From: Euryarchaeota archaeon UBA128
GTDB taxonomy: Archaea; Thermoplasmatota; Poseidoniia; Poseidoniales; Poseidoniaceae
Assembly: GCA_002496955.1 (NCBI GenBank)
Contig: DALZ01000163.1
Location: forward strand, 1-21,616
Direction of reading: 5' to 3'
Length of the DNA: 21,616 nt
How positions within the stretch are numbered: the stretch's first letter is position 1; every line of letters begins with the position of its first letter. The notes below the pieces were generated by a model. It saw only the letters and a program-made list of their open reading frames with translations. It was not told the DNA's origin and did not search any database. Positions 14,851 through 21,616 of this stretch are shown here, one piece after another. A program made the translations under genes and the position numbers.

Positions 14851-15777
14851 TCAGTTTAGTGCGACGCCAATCTCTTCATTGAGACCTGCGAATCTGTTAC
14901 TTAATTCATCCATTGCCAAATTGAACACGGTTACAGGGTCTAGGCTACCATCGGTCTCATAGGATAGTACATACTCACCTTCAACTTGCTCTAAGGTTAT
15001 CGCTCCATCAAAGTCTGCATCGCGCCCTGTTCCTGGCCCAACTTGATGAAGCGCTCTTTCAAGGTCCATCACTGTGTTAACGTCATCAACTTGCTTGTTT
15101 TTGAACAACTTAGCATCGATATCTCTGCCGTCGCTTGTCTTGAGGCCTAAAGCAAACAAAGTCTCTGCTTTCTTGGCATTGTTCAGCTTTGCAACATTCC
15201 TGTTGCTAAATCCGACACCTGCAACTGGTGACCACTTTTGGTGACTAGCACCACGGCCGAGGGTTGCGAATGCGTACAATTCTAGATATTGCCCTTTTGA
15301 GAGAATGGTAATTGGAATTCTTCTGTGTTCTTCTTTGATATCAAACATTGGATCAGAAATAGTAGTCAAATCTCCGGCATAAACGGTTATGTGGTCCTCT
15401 TCGGCATCGGGTGCAGGACCTTGAATATTCAATGAATAGAGGACTTGACATTGCGGACAACCCTTCTCTGCCTCAACCATATCAATACACACCGGACATG
15501 TTTCAAAGAAATCTAGCTTCTCTTCGGGGTATGTTGGAACTGGAATCATTGCTAATCTATGGGCAAGCATTTCATCAGGGAGTACGTTTACTGACTCTAA
15601 AATTTGACCTTCGGTTTCAACAACGCCTTGGCTGATGTTTACTCTCGTGATTGCTAATTTTGGCACATCAGAAATCAAGGCTCTTCTGATTGCGTTTACT
15701 TGAGATGCGTCGGTTTCACTAAGTGAAATCCTAATTGAGTTTTCTTTCGGCCAGCCTTCTACAATCTGTGCTTTCAC
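14851..15777 (-). CDS. rpoD: DNA-directed RNA polymerase subunit D
   Basis: This is the archaeal homologue of eukaryotic Rpb3 and bacterial alpha. With subunit L it forms the assembly platform of RNA polymerase. The N-terminal dimerisation part contains NAIRRALISDVPKLAI (28-43) and HRLAMIPVPT (73-82). A zinc loop has Cys94, Cys97, Cys107 and Cys110, the only cysteines in the protein. The usual TVYAGDL follows, and the C-terminal part returns to the dimerisation domain (VFNLAMDELSNRF). Subunit D of some archaea carries a ferredoxin-like Fe-S domain; with no further cysteines this one cannot bind such a cluster. The 308-residue length is ordinary. The start is a GTG at 15777, three bases after GGTGAT (15781-15786). 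It is the last gene of the rps13 operon, 15 bases after rps11. Confidence 0.95.
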   Translation of the reverse strand: MKAQIVEGWPKENSIRISLSETDASQVNAIRRALISDVPKLAITRVNISQGVVETEGQILESVNVLPDEMLAHRLAMIPVPTYPEEKLDFFETCPVCIDMVEAEKGCPQCQVLYSLNIQGPAPDAEEDHITVYAGDLTTISDPMFDIKEEHRRIPITILSKGQYLELYAFATLGRGASHQKWSPVAGVGFSNRNVAKLNNAKKAETLFALGLKTSDGRDIDAKLFKNKQVDDVNTVMDLERALHQVGPGTGRDADFDGAITLEQVEGEYVLSYETDGSLDPVTVFNLAMDELSNRFAGLNEEIGVALN

Positions 15778-15792
15778 TATATCACCACTGTA

Positions 15793-16176
15793 TCATACAC
15801 GTCGGCCACGTCGGCCGCCCTTTTTCTTCGTCCCGTCATGGGCAATTGGGGTTACATCCTCGATTCTAGTAATTGTCATGCCTGCACGAGTCAATGCTCT
15901 GATCGCTGCTTGAGCGCCTGGGCCGGTATTGTTTGAAAGATTACCTCCTGGTGCTCTGTACTTGACAATGAGTTGCGTGAATTCTTTATCCTTCAGGGCA
16001 TCTGCTAATTTTTCAGCTGCTCTTGTTGCTGCGAACTGACCGCCGCTATCCTTAGACGACTTGACCATTTGACCACCTGAACAGGTGGTAATTGTTTCTG
16101 CGCCTGTTAGATCTGTAGCGGTCATCAAGATATTATTGTAGGAACTGAAAATGTTGACAATGGCTCTGCGCGACAT
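15793..16176 (-). CDS. rps11: 30S ribosomal protein S11 (uS11)
   Basis: uS11 lines the platform of the small subunit near the mRNA exit and Shine-Dalgarno helix. Characteristic sequence includes AIVNIFSSYNNILMTATDLTGAETI, SGGQMVKSSKDSGGQFAA, the PGGNLSNNTGPGAQAAIRAL core, and the arginine/glycine-rich end HDGTKKKGGRRGRRV. The length is 127 residues, normal for archaea. The start is the ATG at 16176, whose A is the last base of the rps4 stop (TGATG); a GTG one codon upstream (16179) also exists. This overlap implies translational coupling between rps4 and rps11. Confidence 0.97.
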   Translation of the reverse strand: MSRRAIVNIFSSYNNILMTATDLTGAETITTCSGGQMVKSSKDSGGQFAATRAAEKLADALKDKEFTQLIVKYRAPGGNLSNNTGPGAQAAIRALTRAGMTITRIEDVTPIAHDGTKKKGGRRGRRV

Positions 16177-16826
16177 CACTCATCGCCTCCTGCTTCTACT
16201 GATGGGGCTGCTTCAGCAGCTGTCTTAACTTCAGCAGCGAATTCTGCGGTTGCTTCAGGGTCTACTTCCTCAACAGCGTACTCGGCTTTCTCCCGACGGC
16301 CTTCAATGGCTTTTCTGATTGCGTGCTCCGGGTTATTTAATTGGCTACTCGGATGATAACTGATGTGTTCCTCTTCGTCTCTTGAGACGGGGTATGATGG
16401 AATTGTTACCTTTTGATCGCCGATACAAATCAGCCCGTGATTGACCAATTGTCTCGCTTGTTTCATGGTGGTTGCAAGGCCCTTGTAGTATACTTGGGCT
16501 TGCAAACGACGATTCAGGATGTCCTCAGTTCCAAGCGACAAGATATCGTCTAATGTTGCGTCAGATTGGATTAATCCCTTGTTGTGCAATGAACGTAATA
16601 GGTCTTCCATCTCTCTTTTTCCATGACCTTCACTGGTATCAACCATACCGATGAGACGCATTGCTTGTCTTCGATGGCGTCTCAATTGTGATTTCGCTTT
16701 CCATATTTCTCGCATGTTCTTCAGGCCGTGTTGTGCCTTAATCGCGTGTTCTTCTTCAATACGGGCGGCCTTCCATGGGTGGGAAGGTGTGTCAAACTTA
16801 GGTCTCGAAAATTTTGGCTCTCCCAT
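16176..16826 (-). CDS. rps4: 30S ribosomal protein S4 (uS4)
   Basis: uS4 is a primary 16S rRNA binder that nucleates assembly of the 5' domain. The N-terminus has PKFSRPKFDTPSHPW, and the S4 RNA-binding domain follows with EDILNRRLQAQVYYKGLA and QARQLVNHGLICIGDQKVTIPSYPV. The C-terminal 35-40 residues are a low-complexity Ala/Glu-rich acidic tail not needed for the fold. It has 216 residues, longer than many archaeal S4 proteins because of that tail. The ATG at 16826 follows a GAGGGAT ribosome-binding site that overlaps the rps13 stop region, nine bases downstream of rps13. Confidence 0.96.
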   Translation of the reverse strand: MGEPKFSRPKFDTPSHPWKAARIEEEHAIKAQHGLKNMREIWKAKSQLRRHRRQAMRLIGMVDTSEGHGKREMEDLLRSLHNKGLIQSDATLDDILSLGTEDILNRRLQAQVYYKGLATTMKQARQLVNHGLICIGDQKVTIPSYPVSRDEEEHISYHPSSQLNNPEHAIRKAIEGRREKAEYAVEEVDPEATAEFAAEVKTAAEAAPSVEAGGDE

Positions 16827-16835
16827 CTAAATCCC

Positions 16836-17303
16836 TCACTTCTTCCTGTTTACACCTAGTGTTAGGCCACCACGGCCGTTCGAGCGCCCTCTTTGGCCGC
16901 GCACTTTGTTACCGCTTGCGTGTCTAACACCACGGTAACATTTGATTGAACGTAGTCTGGTAATATCATCTTTGAGGGTCAGTTTAACTTGCTGACCGGT
17001 CAAATGAAGCTCATCTCCGGTCTCTAGGTCACGCTGTCTGTTGAGCATCCACAGTGGCACAGACTCATTATAGCCTTCAATGGCTAGACGAAGTTTTTCT
17101 TGGTCTTCAACAGATAGATGACCGGCAAGGGATGCGGCATCAAATCCTGTGTTCTTACAGATTTGATTTGCGGTTCTTGCACCGACTCCTTTGACAGCTG
17201 TTAAGGCTGTAGCAAGCGGTTTTAGACCGTCAATATCGGTATCTGCCATACGAAGTATGTAAGAAAAATCTTCTCCTAAGTCTTCGGTTTTCGATTGTGC
17301 CAT
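16836..17303 (-). CDS. rps13: 30S ribosomal protein S13 (uS13)
   Basis: uS13 sits in the head of the small subunit and contacts the P-site tRNA and the large subunit. Diagnostic segments are YILRMADTDIDGLKPLATALTAVKGVGARTANQIC (helix-two-turn-helix), WMLNRQRDLETGDELHL, and the C-terminal RGVRHASGNKVRGQRGRSNGR tail. The length is 155 residues, typical of archaea. The ATG at 17303 follows AGGTGAAAAGAT, with a GGTGA-type ribosome-binding site. It is the first gene of the rps13-rps4-rps11-rpoD operon, a conserved archaeal order; the L18e-L13-S9 genes that often follow rpoD are absent here. Confidence 0.97.
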   Translation of the reverse strand: MAQSKTEDLGEDFSYILRMADTDIDGLKPLATALTAVKGVGARTANQICKNTGFDAASLAGHLSVEDQEKLRLAIEGYNESVPLWMLNRQRDLETGDELHLTGQQVKLTLKDDITRLRSIKCYRGVRHASGNKVRGQRGRSNGRGGLTLGVNRKK

Positions 17304-17322
17304 ATCTTTTCACCTGATGCTA

Positions 17323-17333
17323 CACACGGTGTG
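17323..17333. repeat. Odd-length palindrome at the predicted start of the rps13 operon
   Basis: CACACGGTGTG has two exact 5-base arms around one central base. A one-base loop cannot form an RNA hairpin, so if it matters it is as double-stranded DNA, for example a site for a dimeric regulator. It lies where transcription would begin given the TATA-like element at 17357-17367. At this size it could also be chance. Confidence 0.3.
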
Positions 17334-17356
17334 AAGCAAGTTCCCGACCAACCTCC

Positions 17357-17367
17357 CATATATCAAG
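17357..17367 (-). promoter_or_regulatory. TATA-box-like element for the rps13 operon
   Basis: The minus strand reads CTTGATATATG, a good archaeal TATA match, about 60 bases before the rps13 ATG. The expected transcription start near 17335 leaves a leader of about 32 bases containing the AGGTGA ribosome-binding site. Confidence 0.45.
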
Positions 17368-17409
17368 ACCGCGATGCAGCAAGTTGATTTTGAATTACCA
17401 AATTAGCAT

Positions 17410-17415
17410 AAAAAA
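17410..17415 (-). terminator. Oligo-T terminator after the methyltransferase gene
   Basis: Immediately after the TAG stop of the methyltransferase gene, the minus strand reads GCTC followed by six T. A T-run without a stem is the usual archaeal intrinsic terminator. It would separate the pyrE-methyltransferase transcript from the rps13 promoter about 45 bases further on. Confidence 0.5.
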
Positions 17416-17419
17416 GAGC

Positions 17420-18697
17420 CTAATTAGTAACACAAAGAAGATAATTTTCGCCGTTCGGGTTCTGAAGTAGAAATGCCTTTTTTGAGCCATGGCGCTTAGC
17501 TAACTGTCGATCGAATGATCCCTGTAATTTAGGTTGATGAGATGGGTCTAAACTGGCTCTAATGGTTAACTTTGCAATGTCGTGATGGAGAAATATGTCA
17601 ACGAATTTATCTGCTGACTCTATAACTAACTCAGTATTTATCAAGTCCACTATTCGACCTGTTGCAACAACCAAATTGGCATACTTTGACGAGGTTGCTT
17701 CAATGGCATTTTGATGGTAAATTATCGGCCTCCGGCCTTTCGATTCAGCCCAGACATAGGTTCCAATAGACATGGTTGATAACCAATCATCTGCTAAACC
17801 AGATTCTACTAAGGCAGCATCGATAATAGAAGCATAATTGCCCCTTTGCGGTTGAACATATGGTTTATTCAAACCGCTTTCTTGTTCTGTTATCGACTTG
17901 CCACCCAGTAGAATAAATGGCGGTGTGGTGGGTTCTGGTGGAATTCTAACAAATCTCCTTGGTGAGTTAGGCTCTGCAATTGCCCCAAGCCACAATGCGA
18001 GCCGATCTATTCGCCCGCCTCCACGAGATGTCCAAGTCCAAGTTTTGCTTGTTTTAGGCCAATATTTCTCAACTAGATCCTCAACTTCTAGCATTTGGGT
18101 TGATGATAGTCGGGGCGATAAATCTAGTAAAATTGCAGGTCCTGTTTCGCCGCACTTGAGATGGGGTTTCCAGCCGGCGAAAACCTCATCCAATCTTGGT
18201 TCCATTTCGCTAAGGGCATGCGCACGACTGTTGCGGGGCCTAGCAGGATCTAAATGCAAAAATGCTACTGGTTCATTCTTGAGATTTAATAACGCCTTTA
18301 TCGCTGAGCCATCTCTTCCATCTCCTACAATGAAGACGCTGTTTTTTAATCGATCAATGTCATCATCTCCACGCTCGGTAAAGATTGTGCGAAAATTTAC
18401 TGCACTAGCTCGAGCTCGATTTTGATTCAATTCCACGCCGACTATTGAGCGCTTTAATATCTCTGAGTAAGCCGCAATTTGTATTCCACTGCCGCATGCG
18501 CAATCTAGAATTATCCCCTCTGGAAGTTGATACTCCCGCAGCATGATTGCCCTAGACAAGGCCACTTGCCATGGTGTAGCCAACGGTTTACCTTCATCGG
18601 CATGAAAGAATCTGAATTGCTCAATTGACGTTTTATCCGGGTTATTTTCGAATAGCCCGTCGCTAGATTCTGATAACGGATTAATTATTTGAGGCAT
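17420..18697 (-). CDS. Class I SAM-dependent methyltransferase with THUMP-like C-terminus
   Basis: A 425-residue protein. A helical N-terminal part (TPWQVALSRAIMLRE at 41-55) precedes a Rossmann methyltransferase domain: motif I ILDCACGSGIQ (63-73), the motif II acid in VGVEL (86-90), VGDGRD (124-129) and HLDPARP (148-154) at the catalytic-motif position. The DPAR signature and the C-terminal stretch around GSFDRQLAKRHGSKKAFLL near the end match the bacterial 'THUMP-like' methyltransferase group, whose substrate is thought to be RNA but is not established. RNA methylation is therefore inference. The ATG at 18697 lies four bases after a GAGGGA ribosome-binding site; the frame extends to a TTG at 18709 overlapping the pyrE stop. 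It is the second gene after pyrE, eight bases apart, and is followed by an oligo-T terminator. Confidence 0.8.
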   Translation of the reverse strand: MPQIINPLSESSDGLFENNPDKTSIEQFRFFHADEGKPLATPWQVALSRAIMLREYQLPEGIILDCACGSGIQIAAYSEILKRSIVGVELNQNRARASAVNFRTIFTERGDDDIDRLKNSVFIVGDGRDGSAIKALLNLKNEPVAFLHLDPARPRNSRAHALSEMEPRLDEVFAGWKPHLKCGETGPAILLDLSPRLSSTQMLEVEDLVEKYWPKTSKTWTWTSRGGGRIDRLALWLGAIAEPNSPRRFVRIPPEPTTPPFILLGGKSITEQESGLNKPYVQPQRGNYASIIDAALVESGLADDWLSTMSIGTYVWAESKGRRPIIYHQNAIEATSSKYANLVVATGRIVDLINTELVIESADKFVDIFLHHDIAKLTIRASLDPSHQPKLQGSFDRQLAKRHGSKKAFLLQNPNGENYLLCVTN

Positions 18698-18705
18698 AAA
18701 ATCCC

Positions 18706-19299
18706 TCAAAATTCAGCTACATCACTGCGCGTCATGAGACTTTCAAAGTTTATCCCAGCGGCTGCAAATGCTTCGCTTGCCCCCTCTTCACGATCGACGA
18801 TACTAATGACGCCTATCACATTGCATTCTGTATCATTATGTATTCTTTGTACAGCCTTAATTGCTGAACCGCCGGTTGTCGTAACATCTTCCACAATTAC
18901 AATAGTCCCGCCGCCTGACAAGGAGGCCCCCTCAATTCCAGGGGGATTGTTGGTCTTTCGACCGCCGCGACCTTTAGGCTCTTTTCGTACCATGAAGCCT
19001 CTTCTTGGTGACTCCTTAGGCGACATTGTGATTGCAATAGCCGTCAGTGGCACCGCACCTAACTCAAGGCCGCCAACGAAATCAGCCCCTAACTCATCCA
19101 TTCGGATGTTAAGCATCTCACCGATCAAATGGCTTGCTTCGGGATGCATCATAACCGGTTTAGTATCGAAAAACCAACGAGATTGGCGCCCGCTGGCTAA
19201 AGTGAAAGCATCATCACTGCCGCCGTCGATGAAAGCCAATTCTCTAACTAAATCAACAAGTCTCGACCAGTTTGGATGACTTCGTATTGAGTTTGCCAT
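18706..19299 (-). CDS. pyrE: Orotate phosphoribosyltransferase
   Basis: PyrE joins orotate and PRPP to make OMP in pyrimidine synthesis. Key sequence includes FTLASGRQSRWFFDTKPV (32-49, the family 'SGxxSxxYxD' region), ADFVGGLELGAVPLTAIAI, the mobile catalytic loop FMVRKEPKGRGGRK (102-115) and the PRPP loop VIVEDVTTTGGS (134-145). A short NNPPG insert follows the catalytic loop. It has 197 residues. The ATG at 19299 has GAGGGAC directly before it, close but usable; the frame extends upstream to a TTG at 19323. It is divergent from the DP2 gene and leads a two-gene transcript with the methyltransferase gene. Confidence 0.94.
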   Translation of the reverse strand: MANSIRSHPNWSRLVDLVRELAFIDGGSDDAFTLASGRQSRWFFDTKPVMMHPEASHLIGEMLNIRMDELGADFVGGLELGAVPLTAIAITMSPKESPRRGFMVRKEPKGRGGRKTNNPPGIEGASLSGGGTIVIVEDVTTTGGSAIKAVQRIHNDTECNVIGVISIVDREEGASEAFAAAGINFESLMTRSDVAEF

Positions 19300-19350
19300 G
19301 TCCCTCAGCGACTGGTTAGGCAAATGGCAAATGAACTTTCGTCACCTATT

Positions 19351-19363
19351 GGATAAATTTTAC
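19351..19363 (-). promoter_or_regulatory. TATA-box-like element for pyrE
   Basis: The minus strand reads GTAAAATTTATCC about 55 bases before the pyrE ATG at 19299. It lies in the 149-base divergent region shared with the DP2 gene. For DP2, only a weak TTTTTGATAA candidate near 19405 was seen. Positional evidence only. Confidence 0.3.
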
Positions 19364-19448
19364 AGAAAATACCAGGATAATTCTGCTAGCAAGCAAAATC
19401 AGGCAATTTTTGATAAGCGGCCGGCTGCCTTGTCCAATAGTGAGAGGT

Positions 19449-21616
19449 ATGGCGGATACAGTCAAAGTACAATCCGACCTGAATCCTATCGACGGAATCG
19501 ATATCTCAAGACTTGAAAGTGAGATGAGAAATTATCAGCAGTGGATGGATGAAAGGACGGACGATGCCTATCGCATTGCCGAAATTGCAAGGTCAAAAAA
19601 TCTTGACTACAAGCCATTTGTAGAGATACCAAGGGCTGCAGACCTTGCTGGCAGAACTGAAAAGTTGTTGGTAGAATATTTGGGCGAATACGAGGTTGCA
19701 GATGACATCAGACAGATGTTAGCAAAGCACGACCGTGAAACAACTTCGATGTTGATGGCTCAATCTGTTGCTCGGGGATTTCGTGATGAAGGACACGATT
19801 TGGTCACGGCAATAGATGTTGGCCTCAGAGTTGGTTTAGCAATTCTAACGGAAGCCGTGCTTGTTGCGCCACTGGAAGGAATTAGTGAAGTTCGTCTTTT
19901 GAATAATCTGGATGGTTCACAATTTGTTTCTGTGCATTTTGCTGGGCCAATTCGGGCTGCTGGTGGTACTGCACAAGCTCTCGCCGTACTAATTGCAGAC
20001 ATGATAAGAATCGAATTAAATATCGGTAAATATCAACCGACCAACCCTGAAGTAGAACGTGTGAAAGAAGAGTTTGGTTTGTATCGTGGTAACTTACAAT
20101 ACCGCCCAAGCCCAGAAGAAATTGATGAGATTGTTCGAGCGTGCCCAGTAATGATCAATGGAGAATCAACCGAACGTATTGAGTGTTCTGGTTACGGTGA
20201 TGTTAGAAATATCGACGAGGCGAGAATTCGCGGCGGTGTACTTTTGGTCATTGGGGAAGGTATGTGTTTGAAGGCACCCAAGATACGAAAACACACTGAG
20301 CGGATGAAAATTGCAGGATGGGATTTTATTAGTAAGTTTGCTGAAAAGGATAAGCAGAAAGAGGATACTAACGAGACGAAATTCAAATCTAGATTGATTG
20401 AGCCAATTACCAAATTTATGAACGACATTATTGCTGGTAGACCCGTTTTTGGTGCCCCACAAGAGCCTGGTGGTTTTCGTCTCAGATATGGTCGGGCAAG
20501 GCCTTCTGGCTTAGCAGCGGCGTCTGTCAATCCAGCATGTATGCTTGCCATGGACGATTTCATAACAATCGGAACACAAATGAAGATTGAACGCCCGGGA
20601 AAAGCTTGCGCAATCACCCCATCGGATTACACGGACGGGCCTTGGGTAGTATTGGAAGACGGTCGCTTCACCCGTTGTGATACAATTGATTGTTTCAACG
20701 AACTAAAGCCGAATATTGCAACAATATGGGACAACGGCGAGATTGTTATCGGCTATGGTGAATTTATGGAGAATAACAAAAATTTGGTGCCTGCGGGATA
20801 TTCAATGGATTGGTGGGCGAGTGATCTTATCGAGGAATTGAACTCCCCCAAATCGGTGGAAACTTTTTGCTCGATCATGAATTTGCCAAAGGGTGACTGC
20901 CCTAGTGGCATCCCAGGTCTCACAAAAGAACAGTTTTCTGACACGAATCTGAGATTTAACGTCAGATTGCTATGGCACAAATTCTTAGTTGCCCAACAAC
21001 CAAATTGGGCACAAGCAAAGACGATTTGCGAGAAGTTCAAAACTTCCTTGCCACCGCCACATAATCCTTGGTTCCTTGATTTACCCATTGAATGGATTCC
21101 ACAACTAATCACTTTATTGAAAGATGCAACCGTTGAAAACTCATCTGATAAGGCCGTCAGCGGCTTGATGCCAAAACAGGAACAACGGTGCCTGAGAATG
21201 AGTGGTGGCGTCACAAACTGGGATTCCGCAATTATGCTGGAAATGCCTCCACCTGAATTTGCGATTAATGATCTTACAAATCCCCCTGGGCCAGATATTC
21301 TGGTCGAAGATTTCATATTCGACAAAAAACCTTCAGCTCTGTGGACATTACAACAGCACGGTATTGCTAAAGGTTCTGCACTAATTTTGGGCTTAGCCCA
21401 CCACCATGATGGTGATGATTTGATTATTACCAGTGGATGGTCGGCACTTCTAGAAGCTCTTGGGTTTGCAGTTGATGATGATGAAATCATTATGGTCGTA
21501 GATTCGAAAAAATTGTTTGAGGATAGAATTGCCAAACTAAAACTAGCGCAAAAGGTTCTGGTTAAGGAGGAAAACAGGCTGGAAGAACTGGAAAAAGAGC
21601 GTGCAATACAACGAAT
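19449..21616 (+). CDS. polC: DNA polymerase D large subunit DP2, 3' part beyond window
   Basis: DP2 is the catalytic subunit of the archaea-specific family D replicative polymerase and works with the DP1 exonuclease subunit. The frame is open from the ATG at 19449 (after GAGAGGT) to the right edge, about 722 residues of an expected 1,100-1,200 or more, so the catalytic double-psi barrels with the invariant Asp pair and the zinc modules are outside. Visible landmarks are HFAGPIRAAGGTAQALAVL, the GKYQPTNPEVERVKEEFGLYR region (about 192 on), ECSGYGDVRNIDEARIRGG, GRPVFGAPQEPGGFRLRYGRARPSG (about 330-355) and ALLEALGF. No intein is seen in this portion. The visible end enters a Lys/Glu-rich coiled-coil-like stretch. 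It is divergent from pyrE. Confidence 0.95.
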   Translation, partial: MADTVKVQSDLNPIDGIDISRLESEMRNYQQWMDERTDDAYRIAEIARSKNLDYKPFVEIPRAADLAGRTEKLLVEYLGEYEVADDIRQMLAKHDRETTSMLMAQSVARGFRDEGHDLVTAIDVGLRVGLAILTEAVLVAPLEGISEVRLLNNLDGSQFVSVHFAGPIRAAGGTAQALAVLIADMIRIELNIGKYQPTNPEVERVKEEFGLYRGNLQYRPSPEEIDEIVRACPVMINGESTERIECSGYGDVRNIDEARIRGGVLLVIGEGMCLKAPKIRKHTERMKIAGWDFISKFAEKDKQKEDTNETKFKSRLIEPITKFMNDIIAGRPVFGAPQEPGGFRLRYGRARPSGLAAASVNPACMLAMDDFITIGTQMKIERPGKACAITPSDYTDGPWVVLEDGRFTRCDTIDCFNELKPNIATIWDNGEIVIGYGEFMENNKNLVPAGYSMDWWASDLIEELNSPKSVETFCSIMNLPKGDCPSGIPGLTKEQFSDTNLRFNVRLLWHKFLVAQQPNWAQAKTICEKFKTSLPPPHNPWFLDLPIEWIPQLITLLKDATVENSSDKAVSGLMPKQEQRCLRMSGGVTNWDSAIMLEMPPPEFAINDLTNPPGPDILVEDFIFDKKPSALWTLQQHGIAKGSALILGLAHHHDGDDLIITSGWSALLEALGFAVDDDEIIMVVDSKKLFEDRIAKLKLAQKVLVKEENRLEELEKERAIQR

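Noticed and set aside
16179..16300. Repetitive Ala/Glu codons suggesting a DNA repeat
   Set aside because: These encode the low-complexity acidic tail of S4 and show no regular repeat unit.
17304..17419. Possible tRNA or small RNA between rps13 and the methyltransferase gene
   Set aside because: No cloverleaf or T-loop sequence could be found; the stretch is explained by a terminator, a TATA-like element and a leader.
17898..19279. Long plus-strand frames (175 and 196 codons) opposite the methyltransferase and pyrE genes
   Set aside because: They are antisense to genes with clear family motifs and have low-complexity Ser/Pro-rich translations typical of shadow frames.
19298..19516. 72-codon plus-strand frame between pyrE and DP2
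   Set aside because: It overlaps the start of DP2 in another frame and the divergent promoter region; no ribosome-binding site or domain was seen.
20192..21535. Minus-strand frames of 141 and 260 codons opposite DP2
   Set aside because: They are antisense to an unambiguous DP2 reading frame and resemble no protein family; the Ser-rich composition is expected of a complement frame.

Overview
The window is archaeal. It carries MCM, the large subunit of DNA polymerase D (DP2), RNA polymerase subunit D, the archaeal gene order S13-S4-S11-rpoD, GatE of the archaea-only GatDE amidotransferase, and Pth2-type peptidyl-tRNA hydrolases. Tight packing, moderate-to-low GC, a PGF-CTERM-like surface protein and an ECF transporter S component suggest a free-living marine Thermoplasmatota archaeon, most likely Marine Group II (Poseidoniales). 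That lineage call is inference from gene content; no rRNA is present to test it.

Layout. (1) 1-2803, minus: the 5' 2.8 kb of a large AddB-like protein (degenerate helicase plus PD-(D/E)XK nuclease) that runs off the left edge. It is missed if only closed reading frames are considered. (2) 2804-3106: divergent intergenic region with a hairpin and a GTAC palindrome. (3) 3107-4018, plus: exported thioredoxin-fold protein with a PGF-type sorting tail. (4) 12465-4020, minus: seven tightly packed genes, mcm, gatE, a membrane-anchored propeller/DUF4430 protein, an ECF S component, two different pth2 genes and a threonine aldolase. (5) 12667-14849, plus: esterase D-like hydrolase and purM. (6) 17303-14851, minus: rps13-rps4-rps11-rpoD. 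(7) 19299-17420, minus: pyrE and a THUMP-like class I methyltransferase. (8) 19449 to the right edge, plus: DP2, incomplete.

Most genes are housekeeping: replication, transcription, translation and its quality control, and purine and pyrimidine synthesis. The most interesting part is the overlapping pair at 5886-8262. An extracellular propeller carries a DUF4430 (transcobalamin-C-like) domain, and the next gene encodes an ECF-type vitamin S component. Together they look like a capture-and-import module for a vitamin, possibly a corrinoid, placed inside a replication/translation operon. Also notable are the AddB-like nuclease in an archaeon, the tandem non-identical Pth2 genes and the PGF-CTERM thioredoxin-like protein.

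No tRNA, rRNA, CRISPR array, transposase or integrase was seen. Two convergent gene pairs (4018/4020 and 14849/14851) are separated by a single base. Several starts are GTG or TTG, and ribosome-binding sites of the GAGGGA or GGTGA type recur and were used to choose starts.
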